64,000 bases of DNA from Halospeciosus flavus (GTDB taxonomy: Archaea > Halobacteriota > Halobacteria > Halobacteriales > Halobacteriaceae): assembly GCF_029814175.1 (NCBI RefSeq), contig NZ_CP122312.1, positions 2,604,001 through 2,668,000 on the forward strand, read 5' to 3'. The position numbers were made by a program, and so were the translations under genes. How positions within the stretch are numbered: the stretch's first letter is position 1; each line of letters opens with the position of its first letter. Positions 23,746 to 32,215 of the stretch are shown here, piece by piece. Under the pieces are notes generated by a model, which made no database searches, was not told the origin of the DNA, and worked only from the letters and a program-made list of their open reading frames with translations.

Positions 23746-23875
23746 CCGCACGACGCACTCACTCGTCCACCCGCCGACGGCGTCGTCACACGCCGTATTC
23801 CCCGTTTCTGCACGACGCGAGTCGTCGTCTGACAAAACCTTAAGTCGCTACACCGGGTATTTTCGCGGAAGAACG

Positions 23876-24283
23876 ATGGGGAACAAGAACAAGACCATCT
23901 CCTTCCGCGTGAACGAGGACACGTTCGACGCCCTCCGCGACATCGCCGAGGAGCGGGACCTCTCGCTGTCGGCGGTGTTCCGCGACTACGTCGACTCGCT
24001 CGTCGCCCACGACGGCAAGGTGCGCGTCGTCCCGGAGGACGAGGTCGACGCCGAGGGGAGCACCGAGGAGTTCCCGCCGAAGGTCGAGGTGCCCAAGAGC
24101 TTCGTCCGCGAGCACGAACGCCTCGAACTCGAAGCCGACCACCTCCGCGAACAACTCCAGGAACACAAAGAGTACATCTCACGCCTCCAGTCGAAACTGG
24201 AGGGCGAGGACGACGTCGAGGACGTCGTCCACCTCGACGACCTCGACCACGGGACCGAAGACGAACCGTTCCGTCTCGGGTAG
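23876..24283 (+). CDS. Ribbon-helix-helix protein with coiled-coil C-terminus
   Basis: 135 residues from ATG 23876 (M-G-N-K-N-K-T-I-S-F-R-V-N-E-D). The N-terminal 45 residues fit a ribbon-helix-helix DNA-binding unit: KTISFRVNEDTFDALRDIAE as strand and first helix, RDLSLSAVFRDYVDSLV as the second helix. A linker (VPEDEVDAEGS) leads to a coiled coil from about 75 to 115 (VREHERLELEADHLREQLQE). The acidic end closes with GTEDEPFRLG. RHH proteins bind DNA as dimers; the coiled coil would stabilise this. Its stop is 3 bases from the convergent next gene. Confidence 0.85.
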   Translation: MGNKNKTISFRVNEDTFDALRDIAEERDLSLSAVFRDYVDSLVAHDGKVRVVPEDEVDAEGSTEEFPPKVEVPKSFVREHERLELEADHLREQLQEHKEYISRLQSKLEGEDDVEDVVHLDDLDHGTEDEPFRLG

Positions 24284-24286
24284 CCG

Positions 24287-24742
24287 CTACCCCGAGAGTT
24301 GGCGGCGGCGCTCGTGGGCCTCTTCTTCCATCTCGCGGTTGCCGTCGACGGCGGCGAGTTCTTCGATAGCTTCGAGCGTCCGGACCGAGTCGTCGAGGAA
24401 CGAGTAGATGTCGCCGGGGTAGGCGTACAGCATGTAGTCGTCGGTCATCACGCTGACGATGCTCTCCGGGTCCAGTCCCTGGGCGCGGAGGTCGAGGAGG
24501 TAGTCGATGAACTTCTCCTCGGGGTGGCCACAGAAGGGGTTCTGCTGGCAGTCGCAGTCGAGGAAGTCCTTGGTGAAGTCGAGAACCCGCTCGCGGGACG
24601 CCTCGTTCAGTTGGTCGAGGTTGCCGCCGCCGAAGAGGATGTCGAGGGTCGCGCCACTGAACGCGCTCTTCGGGAAGTTCGCCTCCATCTGGGAGGCGAG
24701 TTGCCGGTGGTTCTTGACGTAGATCTTGTCCGTGATGGCCAC
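24287..24742 (-). CDS. Conserved haloarchaeal protein of unknown function, MAITDKIYVKNHRQ type
   Basis: 151 residues beginning MAITDKIYVKNHRQLASQME. The middle contains FLDCDCQQNPFCGHPEEKFIDYLLDLR, in which three cysteines and a histidine (C-x-C-x4-C-x-H) look like a metal site, followed by SIVSVMTDDYMLYAYPGDIYSFLDDSVRTLEAIEEL. The protein is otherwise helical and acidic. It is strongly conserved in appearance (many aromatic residues, no low complexity), suggesting a defined cellular role, but no function is recognised. Convergent with the ribbon-helix-helix gene. Confidence 0.8.
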   Translation of the reverse strand: MAITDKIYVKNHRQLASQMEANFPKSAFSGATLDILFGGGNLDQLNEASRERVLDFTKDFLDCDCQQNPFCGHPEEKFIDYLLDLRAQGLDPESIVSVMTDDYMLYAYPGDIYSFLDDSVRTLEAIEELAAVDGNREMEEEAHERRRQLSG

Positions 24743-24849
24743 TGTTGGGTGGAGATAGGGACGAAACGCGGAAAAGCGTGTCGTCGTCTGCCGTACCCGG
24801 CGGCGAGTCGTAATGTATTTTAGCGTCAGGCCACTACCTGAGAATGCGT

Positions 24850-24923
24850 GTCCGGGTTGGGGTAGTGGACTATCCTTCAGCCTTGTGGAGGCTGAGACGC
24901 GGGTTCAATTCTCGCACCTGGAC
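24850..24923 (+). tRNA. tRNA-His (anticodon GTG)
   Basis: The gene starts with the extra G at position -1, which pairs with C73, the hallmark of tRNA-His. Acceptor stem TCCGGGT pairs with ACCTGGA (one G-T). Anticodon stem CAGCC/GGCTG encloses TTGTGGA with anticodon GTG. T arm is GCGGG-TTCAATT-CTCGC. No intron and no encoded CCA. GTATTTTAGC at about 24815-24824 is a candidate promoter. Confidence 0.95.
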
Positions 24924-25063
24924 CCTCCCGATTTCTGACAGGAACTACGACCGCGGAGTCGTCGGTACGTCCTCCGCGCACGAGACTCTCCTCACCTTTC
25001 GAGTTCGGCCCTTCGCTGACGACCGTCTACGTCGACGAACGAGAGAGGGTGTGCGGCCCGCGT

Positions 25064-26218
25064 TCAGGCCGTCCGCGGCATCTTCGCCTGCCGGCCGCTC
25101 GTCTGGATGACGTTGAACGCGGTCATCAGGTCGGTTCGGGAGAGGAGACCGACGAGTTCGCCGTCGCCGTCGGTGACGATGAGGCGACCGACGCCGTGTT
25201 CTTGCATCTTCTCCAGGGCATCCATCGCGTTCTCCTCGGGGTCGATGGTCTGGACCTCGCGAGTCATGACGTCCTCGACGGTGTAGGCCTCGCGTTCGGC
25301 CTCGCGGACGTCCCGGGCGTCTTCGAGCGTGACGACGCCGACCAGTCGGCCGTTCTCCATCACCGGGTAGCCGGTGTGGCGCTCCTGGAACATCCGCTCC
25401 ATCAACTCGGCGACGCTCGTGTCGGGGTCGACGGTCTTCACGTCCTGGGCGGGCGTCATGACGTCGGCGACCTGGACGTCCTGGAAGGCGGCCTTCATCA
25501 CGGTCTGCTGGGCCTCGCTGGAGGCGCCGATGTAGATGAAGAAGGCGATACCGATGAGGATGAGGTTCCACCCGAGCAGGCCCACCAGCCCGAGCAGGAG
25601 GGCGAACGCCTTCCCGACCTCGGCGGCGATTTGCGTCGCGCGGGCGAACGAGCGCTTGCGGGCGAGGAGCGCGCGGAGGACGCGTCCGCCGTCCATCGGG
25701 AAGCCCGGCAGGAGGTTGAACGCCGCGAGGACGACGTTCATCAGCGCGAGGTAGCCGAAGACGAAGCGCAGGAGGTCGAGCGACGGAGGGAACGCCTGGA
25801 GCGCCACCCAGCAGACGACGCCGAGGACGACGCTCACGACGGGTCCGGCGACGGCGATGAAGAACTCCTGTTTCCAGTCTTCGGGCTGCTCCGAGAGGTT
25901 GGCGACGCCGCCGAAGATCCACAGCGTGATCGACTCGATGGGGAAGCCGTAGTGCTGGGCGACGACCGAGTGTCCGAGTTCGTGGAGGACGACGCCCGTG
26001 AACAGGCCCACCGCCGCGGCGACTCCGAGGAGCCACGGCGTCGACCCGGCCGTGAGCATCGCGACGTCGAGGCCCGCTCCGAACGTCGTGTTCAGCATCT
26101 GTGCGAGCTGCTCGACCTGCGACCCGATGAGCCAGGCGAACACCGGGAGGATGAGCAAGAACGTCAGGTCGAGTTTGATGGGGATGCCGAAGGCACTCCC
26201 GACCTTGAAACTACGCAT
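25064..26218 (-). CDS. Site-2 protease family (M50) intramembrane metalloprotease with two CBS domains
   Basis: 384 residues. The zinc motif HELGH is at 79-83 within a membrane segment (GLFTGVVLHELGHSVVAQHYG), and the second ligand motif NLLPGFPMDGGRVLRALL places Asp at about 176. Four to six membrane helices cover 1-240. Residues about 245-384 form a CBS pair (VADVMTPAQDVKTVDPDTSVAELMERM by region, then YTVEDVMTREVQTIDPEENA), which usually binds adenosyl ligands and may gate proteolysis by energy state. Such proteases cut membrane-anchored regulators; a membrane-anchored winged-helix protein is encoded at 30917-32095, but no direct link is shown. Confidence 0.93.
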   Translation of the reverse strand: MRSFKVGSAFGIPIKLDLTFLLILPVFAWLIGSQVEQLAQMLNTTFGAGLDVAMLTAGSTPWLLGVAAAVGLFTGVVLHELGHSVVAQHYGFPIESITLWIFGGVANLSEQPEDWKQEFFIAVAGPVVSVVLGVVCWVALQAFPPSLDLLRFVFGYLALMNVVLAAFNLLPGFPMDGGRVLRALLARKRSFARATQIAAEVGKAFALLLGLVGLLGWNLILIGIAFFIYIGASSEAQQTVMKAAFQDVQVADVMTPAQDVKTVDPDTSVAELMERMFQERHTGYPVMENGRLVGVVTLEDARDVREAEREAYTVEDVMTREVQTIDPEENAMDALEKMQEHGVGRLIVTDGDGELVGLLSRTDLMTAFNVIQTSGRQAKMPRTA

Positions 26219-26310
26219 GGTCCGTGATTCGGGAGGGCAGCGCTTAAAGTTCGGTGGCCGCCCGGGCGGCGAGGCGAGCTATTTAGTCGGTCGACGCCGA
26301 CGCTCCACGT

Positions 26311-26688
26311 ATGAGCGAGCAACAGCCAGAACCGACGGTCCGCCGGGGCGACGACGTCGCGTACGAGGATGTCGACGCTGCCGAGGGCCTGTCGAAGGGC
26401 GTCCTCCTCGGCGAAGAGCACGGAGCACCGAACTTCGCGATGCGGCGGTTCGTCCTCGACGCCGGGGCGGCGGTCCCCGAGCACACGAACGAGGTCGAAC
26501 ACGTCCAGTACGTCCTCGAAGGCGAGTACGTGGTCGGTCTGGAAGACGAGGAGTACACCGTCCGCGCGGGCGACTCCATCCTCGTCCCGGCGGGCGCCGT
26601 CCACTGGTACCGGAACGAGGGCGACCAGCAGGGGGCGTTCCTCTGCACGGTCCCACACGGGGACGACGAGATCCGTCTCGTGGAGTGA
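26311..26688 (+). CDS. Cupin domain protein
   Basis: 125 residues. The cupin barrel is visible as two motifs: PEHTNEVEHVQYVLEGEYVVGLEDEEYTV (region 56-84, with His and Glu metal ligands in H-T-N-E-V-E-H) and GDSILVPAGAVHWYRNEGD with the second His. This small single-barrel form may bind a metal and act as an isomerase, dioxygenase or sensor; the reaction cannot be read from the sequence. Single gene with its own short promoter gap to the divergent protease gene (26219-26310). Confidence 0.9.
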   Translation: MSEQQPEPTVRRGDDVAYEDVDAAEGLSKGVLLGEEHGAPNFAMRRFVLDAGAAVPEHTNEVEHVQYVLEGEYVVGLEDEEYTVRAGDSILVPAGAVHWYRNEGDQQGAFLCTVPHGDDEIRLVE

Positions 26689-26781
26689 GCGACCGGGGCG
26701 CGGGCCGAGCGCCCGGAGTCGCCGTGTTTGTTTCTCGCACGGAACGAATGCCTGAAATACCGGAATCCCCTATCAGTACAC

Positions 26782-28845
26782 GTGTCTCAGCAGGTACAGC
26801 GGGTGGACACCCTCTTCGTCCACGAGACCGGTGACGACTACCTCGTCGTCCCGCGTCGCGACGACGAGCGGTTGTTCCGTGCCCGTCTGGAGTTGAAGGA
26901 GACGGACGCGGGTCCCCGCCCGGGTCGGTTCCGTATCAAGGACGGGTCCAGCGAGGAGCCGCGGCGGCCCGACGAGTTCGTCGAGATCGCCCGCCGCGCC
27001 GACCGAATCCGCATCTCGCAGCAGACCACGAACGCCTCCCAACGAGAGCTCCGTGACCTCCTCGACGGCTACCAACTCACCGGGAAGGCGAAGGTCGCCC
27101 GAACCTGTCGCTACTGCGCGAACAAGGGCCGCTACTCGCCGATCACCGACGAGACGGCCATCGAGGCCGACGGCGAGTCCATCTGTCCCGACTGCGCCAA
27201 GCGGGAACTCGAACGCGAGATGGCCTTCCAGACGGAGGGCATCACCGCCGCCGCGCAGGACCGCCTCGAAGACCTCCTGCTCGAAGTGCAGGACCTCTCG
27301 CGAATCACGGGGCTCCTGAAGGGCAACCTCGACCCGGACCTCACGAAGTTCGACGAGGTCTCGGCCAACACGGACGACATCGACAACATCGCCGTCGAGG
27401 ACCTCGACCTCCACCCCGGCCTCAAGGACCTGCTCACCGACCGCTTCGAGGAACTCCTCCCGGTCCAGAGTCTCTCCGTCGAGAACGGACTGCTGGAGGG
27501 CGAGGACCAACTCGTCGTCTCCGCGACGGCGACCGGGAAGACGCTCGTCGGCGAGATGGCGGGACTCCACCGGATGCTCTCCGGGAAGGGGAAGATGCTC
27601 TTCCTCGTTCCACTCGTCGCGCTCGCGAACCAGAAACACGAGGACTTCGAGGACGAGTACGGCCACCTCGCCGAGGTGTCCATCCGGGTCGGTTCCTCGC
27701 GCATCCGCGACGACGGCGCGCGCTTCGACCCGACGGCGGACGTCATCGTCGGCACCTACGAGGGCATCGACCACGCCCTCCGGACGGGCAAAGACCTCGG
27801 CGACATCGGCTCGGTCGTCATCGACGAGGTCCACACCCTCCAGGAGGAGGAACGTGGCCACCGCCTCGACGGTCTCATCTCGCGACTCAAACACTACTGC
27901 GAGCGACGCGAGGAGCGACGCGACCACTACGACGGCGCGCAGTGGATCTACCTCTCCGCGACCGTCGGCAACCCCAGTGAACTCGCCCAGAGACTCCGCG
28001 CGAACCTCGTCGAGTTCGAGGAGCGCCCGGTCCCCATCGAGCGCCACCTCACCTTCGCCGACGGCCAGGAGAAGGTGAAGACCGAGAACAAACTGGTCAG
28101 ACGGGAGTTCGACCGCGAGTCCTCGAAGGGGTACAAGGGTCAGACCATCATCTTCACCAACTCGCGACGGCGCTGTCACGAGATCTCGCGCAAACTCGAC
28201 TACGCCTCCGCGCCCTACCACGCGGGTCTCGACTACGGCGAGCGCAAGAAGGTCGAACGCCAGTTCGGCGACCAGGACCTCGCGGCCGTCGTCACGACCG
28301 CGGCGCTCGCGGCCGGGGTCGACTTCCCCGCCTCGCAGGTCATCTTCGACACCCTCGCGATGGGGATCGAGTGGCTCACCGTCCAGGAGTTCGAGCAGAT
28401 GCTCGGCCGGGCGGGTCGCCCCGACTACCACGACCGCGGGAAGGTGTACATGCTGGTCGAACCCGACGCCCACTACCACGGGTCGATGGAGATGACCGAG
28501 GACGAAGTCGCGTTCAAACTCCTCAAAGGCGAGATGGAGAACGTCGTCATGACTTACGACGAGTCCGCCGCCATCGAGGAGACGCTCGCGAACGTCACGG
28601 TCGGTGGCCGCGCCGCGAAGCGCCTCAACGACCGGATGGTCGGCGAGGTGCCCACGAAGCAGGCCATCGCCCGCCTCCTCGAGTACGACTTCATCGACGG
28701 GTTCGAACCGACGGACCTCGGCGAGGTCGTCACCACCCACTTCCTCGACCCCGACGAGGCCTTCCTGATGCTCGACGGAATCAGGAAGGGCAAGGACCCG
28801 TTCCACATCGTCGCGGACCTCGAACTCGACGAAGAAGACCTCTAG
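26782..28845 (+). CDS. Ski2-like DEAD/DEAH helicase with N-terminal haloarchaeal domain and zinc knuckle
   Basis: 687 residues from a GTG at 26782, chosen because GAAATACC (about 26753) lies near -27 and the next upstream start adds non-conserved residues. Domain order: an N-terminal domain of about 100 residues (VDTLFVHETGDDYLVVPR), a four-Cys zinc element (C109-x2-C112 and C135-x2-C138), then the helicase core with Walker A SATATGKT (247-254), DEVH (348-351), LSATVGNP as motif III, and ARRAGRPDYHDRGK-like motif VI (QMLGRAGRPD). An acidic C-terminus ends the protein. The Hel308-like core unwinds nucleic acids with ATP; the N-terminal part is found in haloarchaeal relatives. A role in RNA or DNA surveillance is possible. 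Confidence 0.9.
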   Translation: MSQQVQRVDTLFVHETGDDYLVVPRRDDERLFRARLELKETDAGPRPGRFRIKDGSSEEPRRPDEFVEIARRADRIRISQQTTNASQRELRDLLDGYQLTGKAKVARTCRYCANKGRYSPITDETAIEADGESICPDCAKRELEREMAFQTEGITAAAQDRLEDLLLEVQDLSRITGLLKGNLDPDLTKFDEVSANTDDIDNIAVEDLDLHPGLKDLLTDRFEELLPVQSLSVENGLLEGEDQLVVSATATGKTLVGEMAGLHRMLSGKGKMLFLVPLVALANQKHEDFEDEYGHLAEVSIRVGSSRIRDDGARFDPTADVIVGTYEGIDHALRTGKDLGDIGSVVIDEVHTLQEEERGHRLDGLISRLKHYCERREERRDHYDGAQWIYLSATVGNPSELAQRLRANLVEFEERPVPIERHLTFADGQEKVKTENKLVRREFDRESSKGYKGQTIIFTNSRRRCHEISRKLDYASAPYHAGLDYGERKKVERQFGDQDLAAVVTTAALAAGVDFPASQVIFDTLAMGIEWLTVQEFEQMLGRAGRPDYHDRGKVYMLVEPDAHYHGSMEMTEDEVAFKLLKGEMENVVMTYDESAAIEETLANVTVGGRAAKRLNDRMVGEVPTKQAIARLLEYDFIDGFEPTDLGEVVTTHFLDPDEAFLMLDGIRKGKDPFHIVADLELDEEDL

Positions 28846-29046
28846 TCACCCGAGGTCGACGGTACAGCAGGCCCCCTCGGTCAACCCCTCTTCTTCGACG
28901 TACTGGACGAGACAGGCGTAGTTGCAGAACTGTCCGACGTCGACGCGGCCGCCGTCCGCCGCGTCTTCGGCGACGTAGACTGGGTCGTGGCGTGTCACGT
29001 CGCTCCCGCAGTAGGTACACTCGTCGCTCGACTCGTCTACGCTCAT
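28846..29046 (-). CDS. Small zinc-finger protein
   Basis: 66 residues from ATG 29046 (M-S-V-D-E-S-S-D-E-C). It has C-T-Y-C-G (C10, C13), a Tyr/Val-rich stretch DPVYVAEDAADGG, then FCNYACLVQY with a second Cys pair (C-x3-C) and a further ACC near the end. This fits a small treble-clef or TRASH-like zinc domain. Such proteins are common in haloarchaea and may serve as metal carriers or adaptors. Its stop codon directly abuts the convergent helicase stop codon (28843-28845). Confidence 0.75.
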   Translation of the reverse strand: MSVDESSDECTYCGSDVTRHDPVYVAEDAADGGRVDVGQFCNYACLVQYVEEEGLTEGACCTVDLG

Positions 29047-29100
29047 ACACACGTGTACGCACGCGACGCCGAAAAAAGCGGGTGTCGCTGCCGGTCGCCC

Positions 29101-30075
29101 TTACAGGTCGGGCGCTTCGCCGCCGAACTCCTCGATGAGCGCGGGGACGACGTCGAAGAGGTCACCGACGACGCCGTAGTCGGCGATGTCGAAGATGGGT
29201 GCGTTCGGGTCGGTGTTGACCGCGATGATGGTCTCGGCACCCTTCATGCCGGCGACGTGCTGGACGGCGCCGGAGATGCCGATGGCCAGGTACACCTTCG
29301 GAGTGACCTGCTTACCGGACTGGCCGACCTGCCGGTTCTTCGGGAGCCAACCGTTGTCGACGATGGGCCGCGAGGAGGAGAGGGTCGCGTCCGTCGCCTC
29401 GACGAGCGCCTCGACGAGTTCGAGGTTCTCCTCTTCTTCGATACCGCGGCCGATGGAGACGAGGAACTCGGCTTCGGAGATGTCGACGTCGCCGCCGCCG
29501 ACCTCCTCGAAGCCCGTGACGGTGGATCCGATGGCGTCCTCGTCGGGCGTGAAGTCGAACGCCTGCACGTCGGCGTCGCCGACGCCCTCGGCGGCCGGCC
29601 ACTCGCCGCTCCGGATGGAGACGGCGAAGGGACCCTCGGCCACCTCGACGGTGGTCTCGACCTTCGAACCGTACATCTCGCGGGTCGCCTCGAGGACGCC
29701 GTCGGCGTAGTCGAGACCGACCGCGTCGGAGACGTAGGGCAGGTCGAGGGCGTTCGAGACGGCGGGCGCGTAGTCGAGTCCGTTCACGGAGTTCGGCACG
29801 ACGAGGAACTCGGCGTCGAGGTCCGCGAAGAGCGCCTCGGTCGCCTGTGCGTACACGTCGTGGTTGAACTCCTCGCCGTAGTCGACGGTGTGGACGGTGT
29901 CGACGCCCTCGCGGTTGAGCGAGTCGGCGTACTCGTCGACGTCGCCGCTGACGACGGCGACGTGGAGGTCACCGCCGGTGGCGTCGGCGAGTTCGCGGCC
30001 CGCGGTGACGAGTTCGTAGGAGACGTCGCGGAGTTCGCCGCGGCGGTGTTCGGCGACGGCGAGAACGTCGCTCAT
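29101..30075 (-). CDS. etfA: Electron transfer flavoprotein alpha subunit
   Basis: 324 residues. The N-terminal domain starts MSDVLAVAEHRRGELRDVSYELV; the C-terminal FAD domain has SSRPIVDNGWLPKNRQVGQSGKQVTPKVYLAIGISGAVQHVAGM (region about 230-275) and IIAVNTDPNAPIFDIADYGVVGDL, the signature of EtfA. With EtfB it passes electrons from dehydrogenases such as acyl-CoA dehydrogenase to the membrane quinone pool. ATG overlaps the etfB stop by four bases (ATGA), so the two subunits are translated in step. Confidence 0.95.
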   Translation of the reverse strand: MSDVLAVAEHRRGELRDVSYELVTAGRELADATGGDLHVAVVSGDVDEYADSLNREGVDTVHTVDYGEEFNHDVYAQATEALFADLDAEFLVVPNSVNGLDYAPAVSNALDLPYVSDAVGLDYADGVLEATREMYGSKVETTVEVAEGPFAVSIRSGEWPAAEGVGDADVQAFDFTPDEDAIGSTVTGFEEVGGGDVDISEAEFLVSIGRGIEEEENLELVEALVEATDATLSSSRPIVDNGWLPKNRQVGQSGKQVTPKVYLAIGISGAVQHVAGMKGAETIIAVNTDPNAPIFDIADYGVVGDLFDVVPALIEEFGGEAPDL

Positions 30076-30866
30076 TCGCCGACCACCCCCTTCTCACGGA
30101 GGACGTCCGCAAGGCGGGCGGCCTGGTCCCCTGCGTCACCCTCGATGTACTCGGCCTCGCTCTCGGTCTCGGGTTCGTACATGTCCGTCACGTCGAGGTC
30201 GCTGTCCGCGACGCTCGCGTCGAGACCGAGGTCGTCGAGCGACTGGACGTCGAGTTCCTTCGACTGCGCCTGCCGAATTCCGCGGAGGGAGGCGTAGCGT
30301 GGCTCGTTGATCCCCGTCTGGATGGTGAGGACGGCCGGGAGGTCGACGTCGGTGAGTTCCTCGACGCCGCCTTCGAGTTCGCGGTGGACGGAGGCGACGC
30401 CCGCGTCGGCGTCGAGGTCGAGTCCGTTCACGACGGCGGCCCACTCGTAGCCGACCTGGTCGGCGAGCGCGACGCCGGTCCCGCCGAACGCGTCGTCGGC
30501 GGCCTGGACGCCCGAGAGGACGAGGTCGGGGTCCTCCTCTTCGACGACGGCCGCGAGGATGTCGGCCTTCGACTCGACGTCGAGGAGGTCGGCCTCCTCG
30601 AGCGTGTCGTCCCACACGCGGATGGCGCGGTCGGCGCCCTTCGCGAGACCCATCCGGATGGTCTCCTCGGAGCGCTCGGGACCGATGGAGACGGTGACGA
30701 CTTCGACGTCGTCGTGCTCTTCGGCGTAAGAGACACCCTCCTCGATGGCGTAGTCGTCCCACTCGTTGAGGTCGTACTCGAGGTACGTCTCCTCGATCTC
30801 CGTGCCGGAAATCTCGAAGTCGTCCTCGACTTCGGCGACTTCCTTGACAGTGACGAGAATCTTCAT
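30072..30866 (-). CDS. etfB: Electron transfer flavoprotein beta subunit
   Basis: 264 residues starting M-K-I-L-V-T-V-K-E-V; an extra ATG just upstream (30869) is possible. VTVSIGPERSEETIRMGLAKGADRAIRVWDD (region 55-90) and SGVQAADDAFGGTGVALADQVGY are typical of EtfB, with TIQTGINEPRYASLRGIRQA as the conserved loop that reaches the partner flavin. First gene of the two-gene etfBA operon; the order (beta then alpha) is the usual one. The upstream gene is convergent-separated by 50 bases only, so the promoter lies in the 30867-30916 gap, where GGTTTACCAGCG-like AT content is limited. Confidence 0.95.
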   Translation of the reverse strand: MKILVTVKEVAEVEDDFEISGTEIEETYLEYDLNEWDDYAIEEGVSYAEEHDDVEVVTVSIGPERSEETIRMGLAKGADRAIRVWDDTLEEADLLDVESKADILAAVVEEEDPDLVLSGVQAADDAFGGTGVALADQVGYEWAAVVNGLDLDADAGVASVHRELEGGVEELTDVDLPAVLTIQTGINEPRYASLRGIRQAQSKELDVQSLDDLGLDASVADSDLDVTDMYEPETESEAEYIEGDAGDQAARLADVLREKGVVGE

Positions 30867-30916
30867 CATCGTTTCGTGGAGTGCGCCGCTGGTAAACCTT
30901 TTCGGAACCCGTCGTA

Positions 30917-32095
30917 CTATTCCTCTTCCTCGGACCCCTCGTCTGGCAGCGAGATGAGGTTCTCGCGGCCGATACGGAGTTTCTCGACGCGACCCTCGTC
31001 GGCCATCGAGGAGAGGAGTTGGGAGACCTTGGCGTTCGACCAACGGGTCTCTTCGACGATCTTCGCCTGCTTCATCCGCCCGCCGTGCTCTTCGAGGAGT
31101 CGCTCGACGCGCTCTTCGTCACTGAGGAGTTCCTCGTCGACCGGACCGCCCTCGGTCTCGGCTTCGGTCTCGGTACTAGTCCCGGTTTCAGCCCCGGTCT
31201 CGGCCGATTTCTCCGACTCGCCCGTGCCGGTTTCGGTCTCTGCCTCGGTCGTCGTCGAGGTGGCTTCCGGTGGACCGGACGGTTCCGTCCCGGCCGCTCC
31301 TTCGGCACCGGCCTCGCCCTCCGCCTCACTTTCCCGGCGCGGTCCGTACCAGAAGTAGACGACGAGACCGCCGAGGAGGAGCGCCCCGAGGACGGCCACG
31401 ACGGTCGGGACTAGCGGGAGCGGGGTGCCGCCGACGGCGAGGGTGATCTGTGGACCGGTCTCGAACTCGCGGGGTCCTTGCCACTGGAGGGCGCCGTTCT
31501 GGAAGCGCGTCGAGGGACTCACCGTCTGGACGGTGTACCCCTCGGGCGGATAGACGAGGAGCGTCTGGGACTCCCCGAGGTCGCCGAACCACCCGCCGGC
31601 GAAGGCGTCACCGACCAGGAGTTCGCCGTTGGAGACGTTCGCGAAGTTCGTCCAGGTGAACGAGAGGCGGAGGGTCCCGGTCGCGTTCGCTCCCTCGCCC
31701 GCGACGATCCGTGCCGTCCGGGAGACGTCCTCGATGGCCATCGACCGGTTGACGTGTTCGTCGGCCGTCGCGGCGGCCGCGTAGAACACGTCCGCCGAGA
31801 GACCGTCCTCTAGCCGGCCCGCCTCGAAGTCGGCCGCGAGTGACTCGAAGGCGTTCCGTTCGGAACTGCCGTTCAGCGGGTAGCGGGCGACCACCTCCCA
31901 CCGGGCGTCGCCGTCGGAGCGGAGGTGGACGGACATCGTGAGGGTGGGGGACGCGGGTCGTTCGACGGAGACTGCCGTCACTGCCGACGTGGAGGCGTCG
32001 GTTACACTCCCGGTCGCAGTGGACCCGACGACGGTGCCGACCGGACAGAGGACGAGGAGGGCGACGAGGGCGAGCACCGACAGGGCGTGCCGCAT
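30917..32095 (-). CDS. Membrane-anchored winged-helix regulator with extracellular domain
   Basis: 392 residues. A signal peptide (MRHALSVLALVALLVLCPVG) is followed by an exported beta-rich domain (about 40-230; TLTMSVHLRSDGDARWEVVAR, LRLSFTWTNFANV), one membrane helix (LVPTVVAVLGALLLGGLVVYF, about 245-265), a long acidic Thr/Glu linker and a C-terminal winged helix (DEERVERLLEEHGGRMKQAK, TRWSNAKVSQLLSSMADEG, ending KLRIGRENLISLPDEG). The orientation puts the sensor outside and the DNA-binding unit inside, a one-component design known from other haloarchaeal HTH proteins. Site-2 proteolysis or conformational change could signal. The promoter area near 32115-32125 contains GGGTTTTGCC. Confidence 0.85.
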   Translation of the reverse strand: MRHALSVLALVALLVLCPVGTVVGSTATGSVTDASTSAVTAVSVERPASPTLTMSVHLRSDGDARWEVVARYPLNGSSERNAFESLAADFEAGRLEDGLSADVFYAAAATADEHVNRSMAIEDVSRTARIVAGEGANATGTLRLSFTWTNFANVSNGELLVGDAFAGGWFGDLGESQTLLVYPPEGYTVQTVSPSTRFQNGALQWQGPREFETGPQITLAVGGTPLPLVPTVVAVLGALLLGGLVVYFWYGPRRESEAEGEAGAEGAAGTEPSGPPEATSTTTEAETETGTGESEKSAETGAETGTSTETEAETEGGPVDEELLSDEERVERLLEEHGGRMKQAKIVEETRWSNAKVSQLLSSMADEGRVEKLRIGRENLISLPDEGSEEEE

Positions 32096-32215
32096 GGATA
32101 GTTTTTGGTGGTGTCCCTGCTGGCAAAACCCTTTCCATCGCCTCAACGCGGTGTCTGCCGCGTGTCGGACGCCGGTCGTGTAGGCTTTTAGTGGTGGGAC
32201 TGCAAACGTCGGCGT

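Noticed and set aside
26773-28806. 677-codon minus-strand frame opposite the helicase
   Set aside because: Complement of a strongly conserved helicase; composition typical of a third-position GC shadow.
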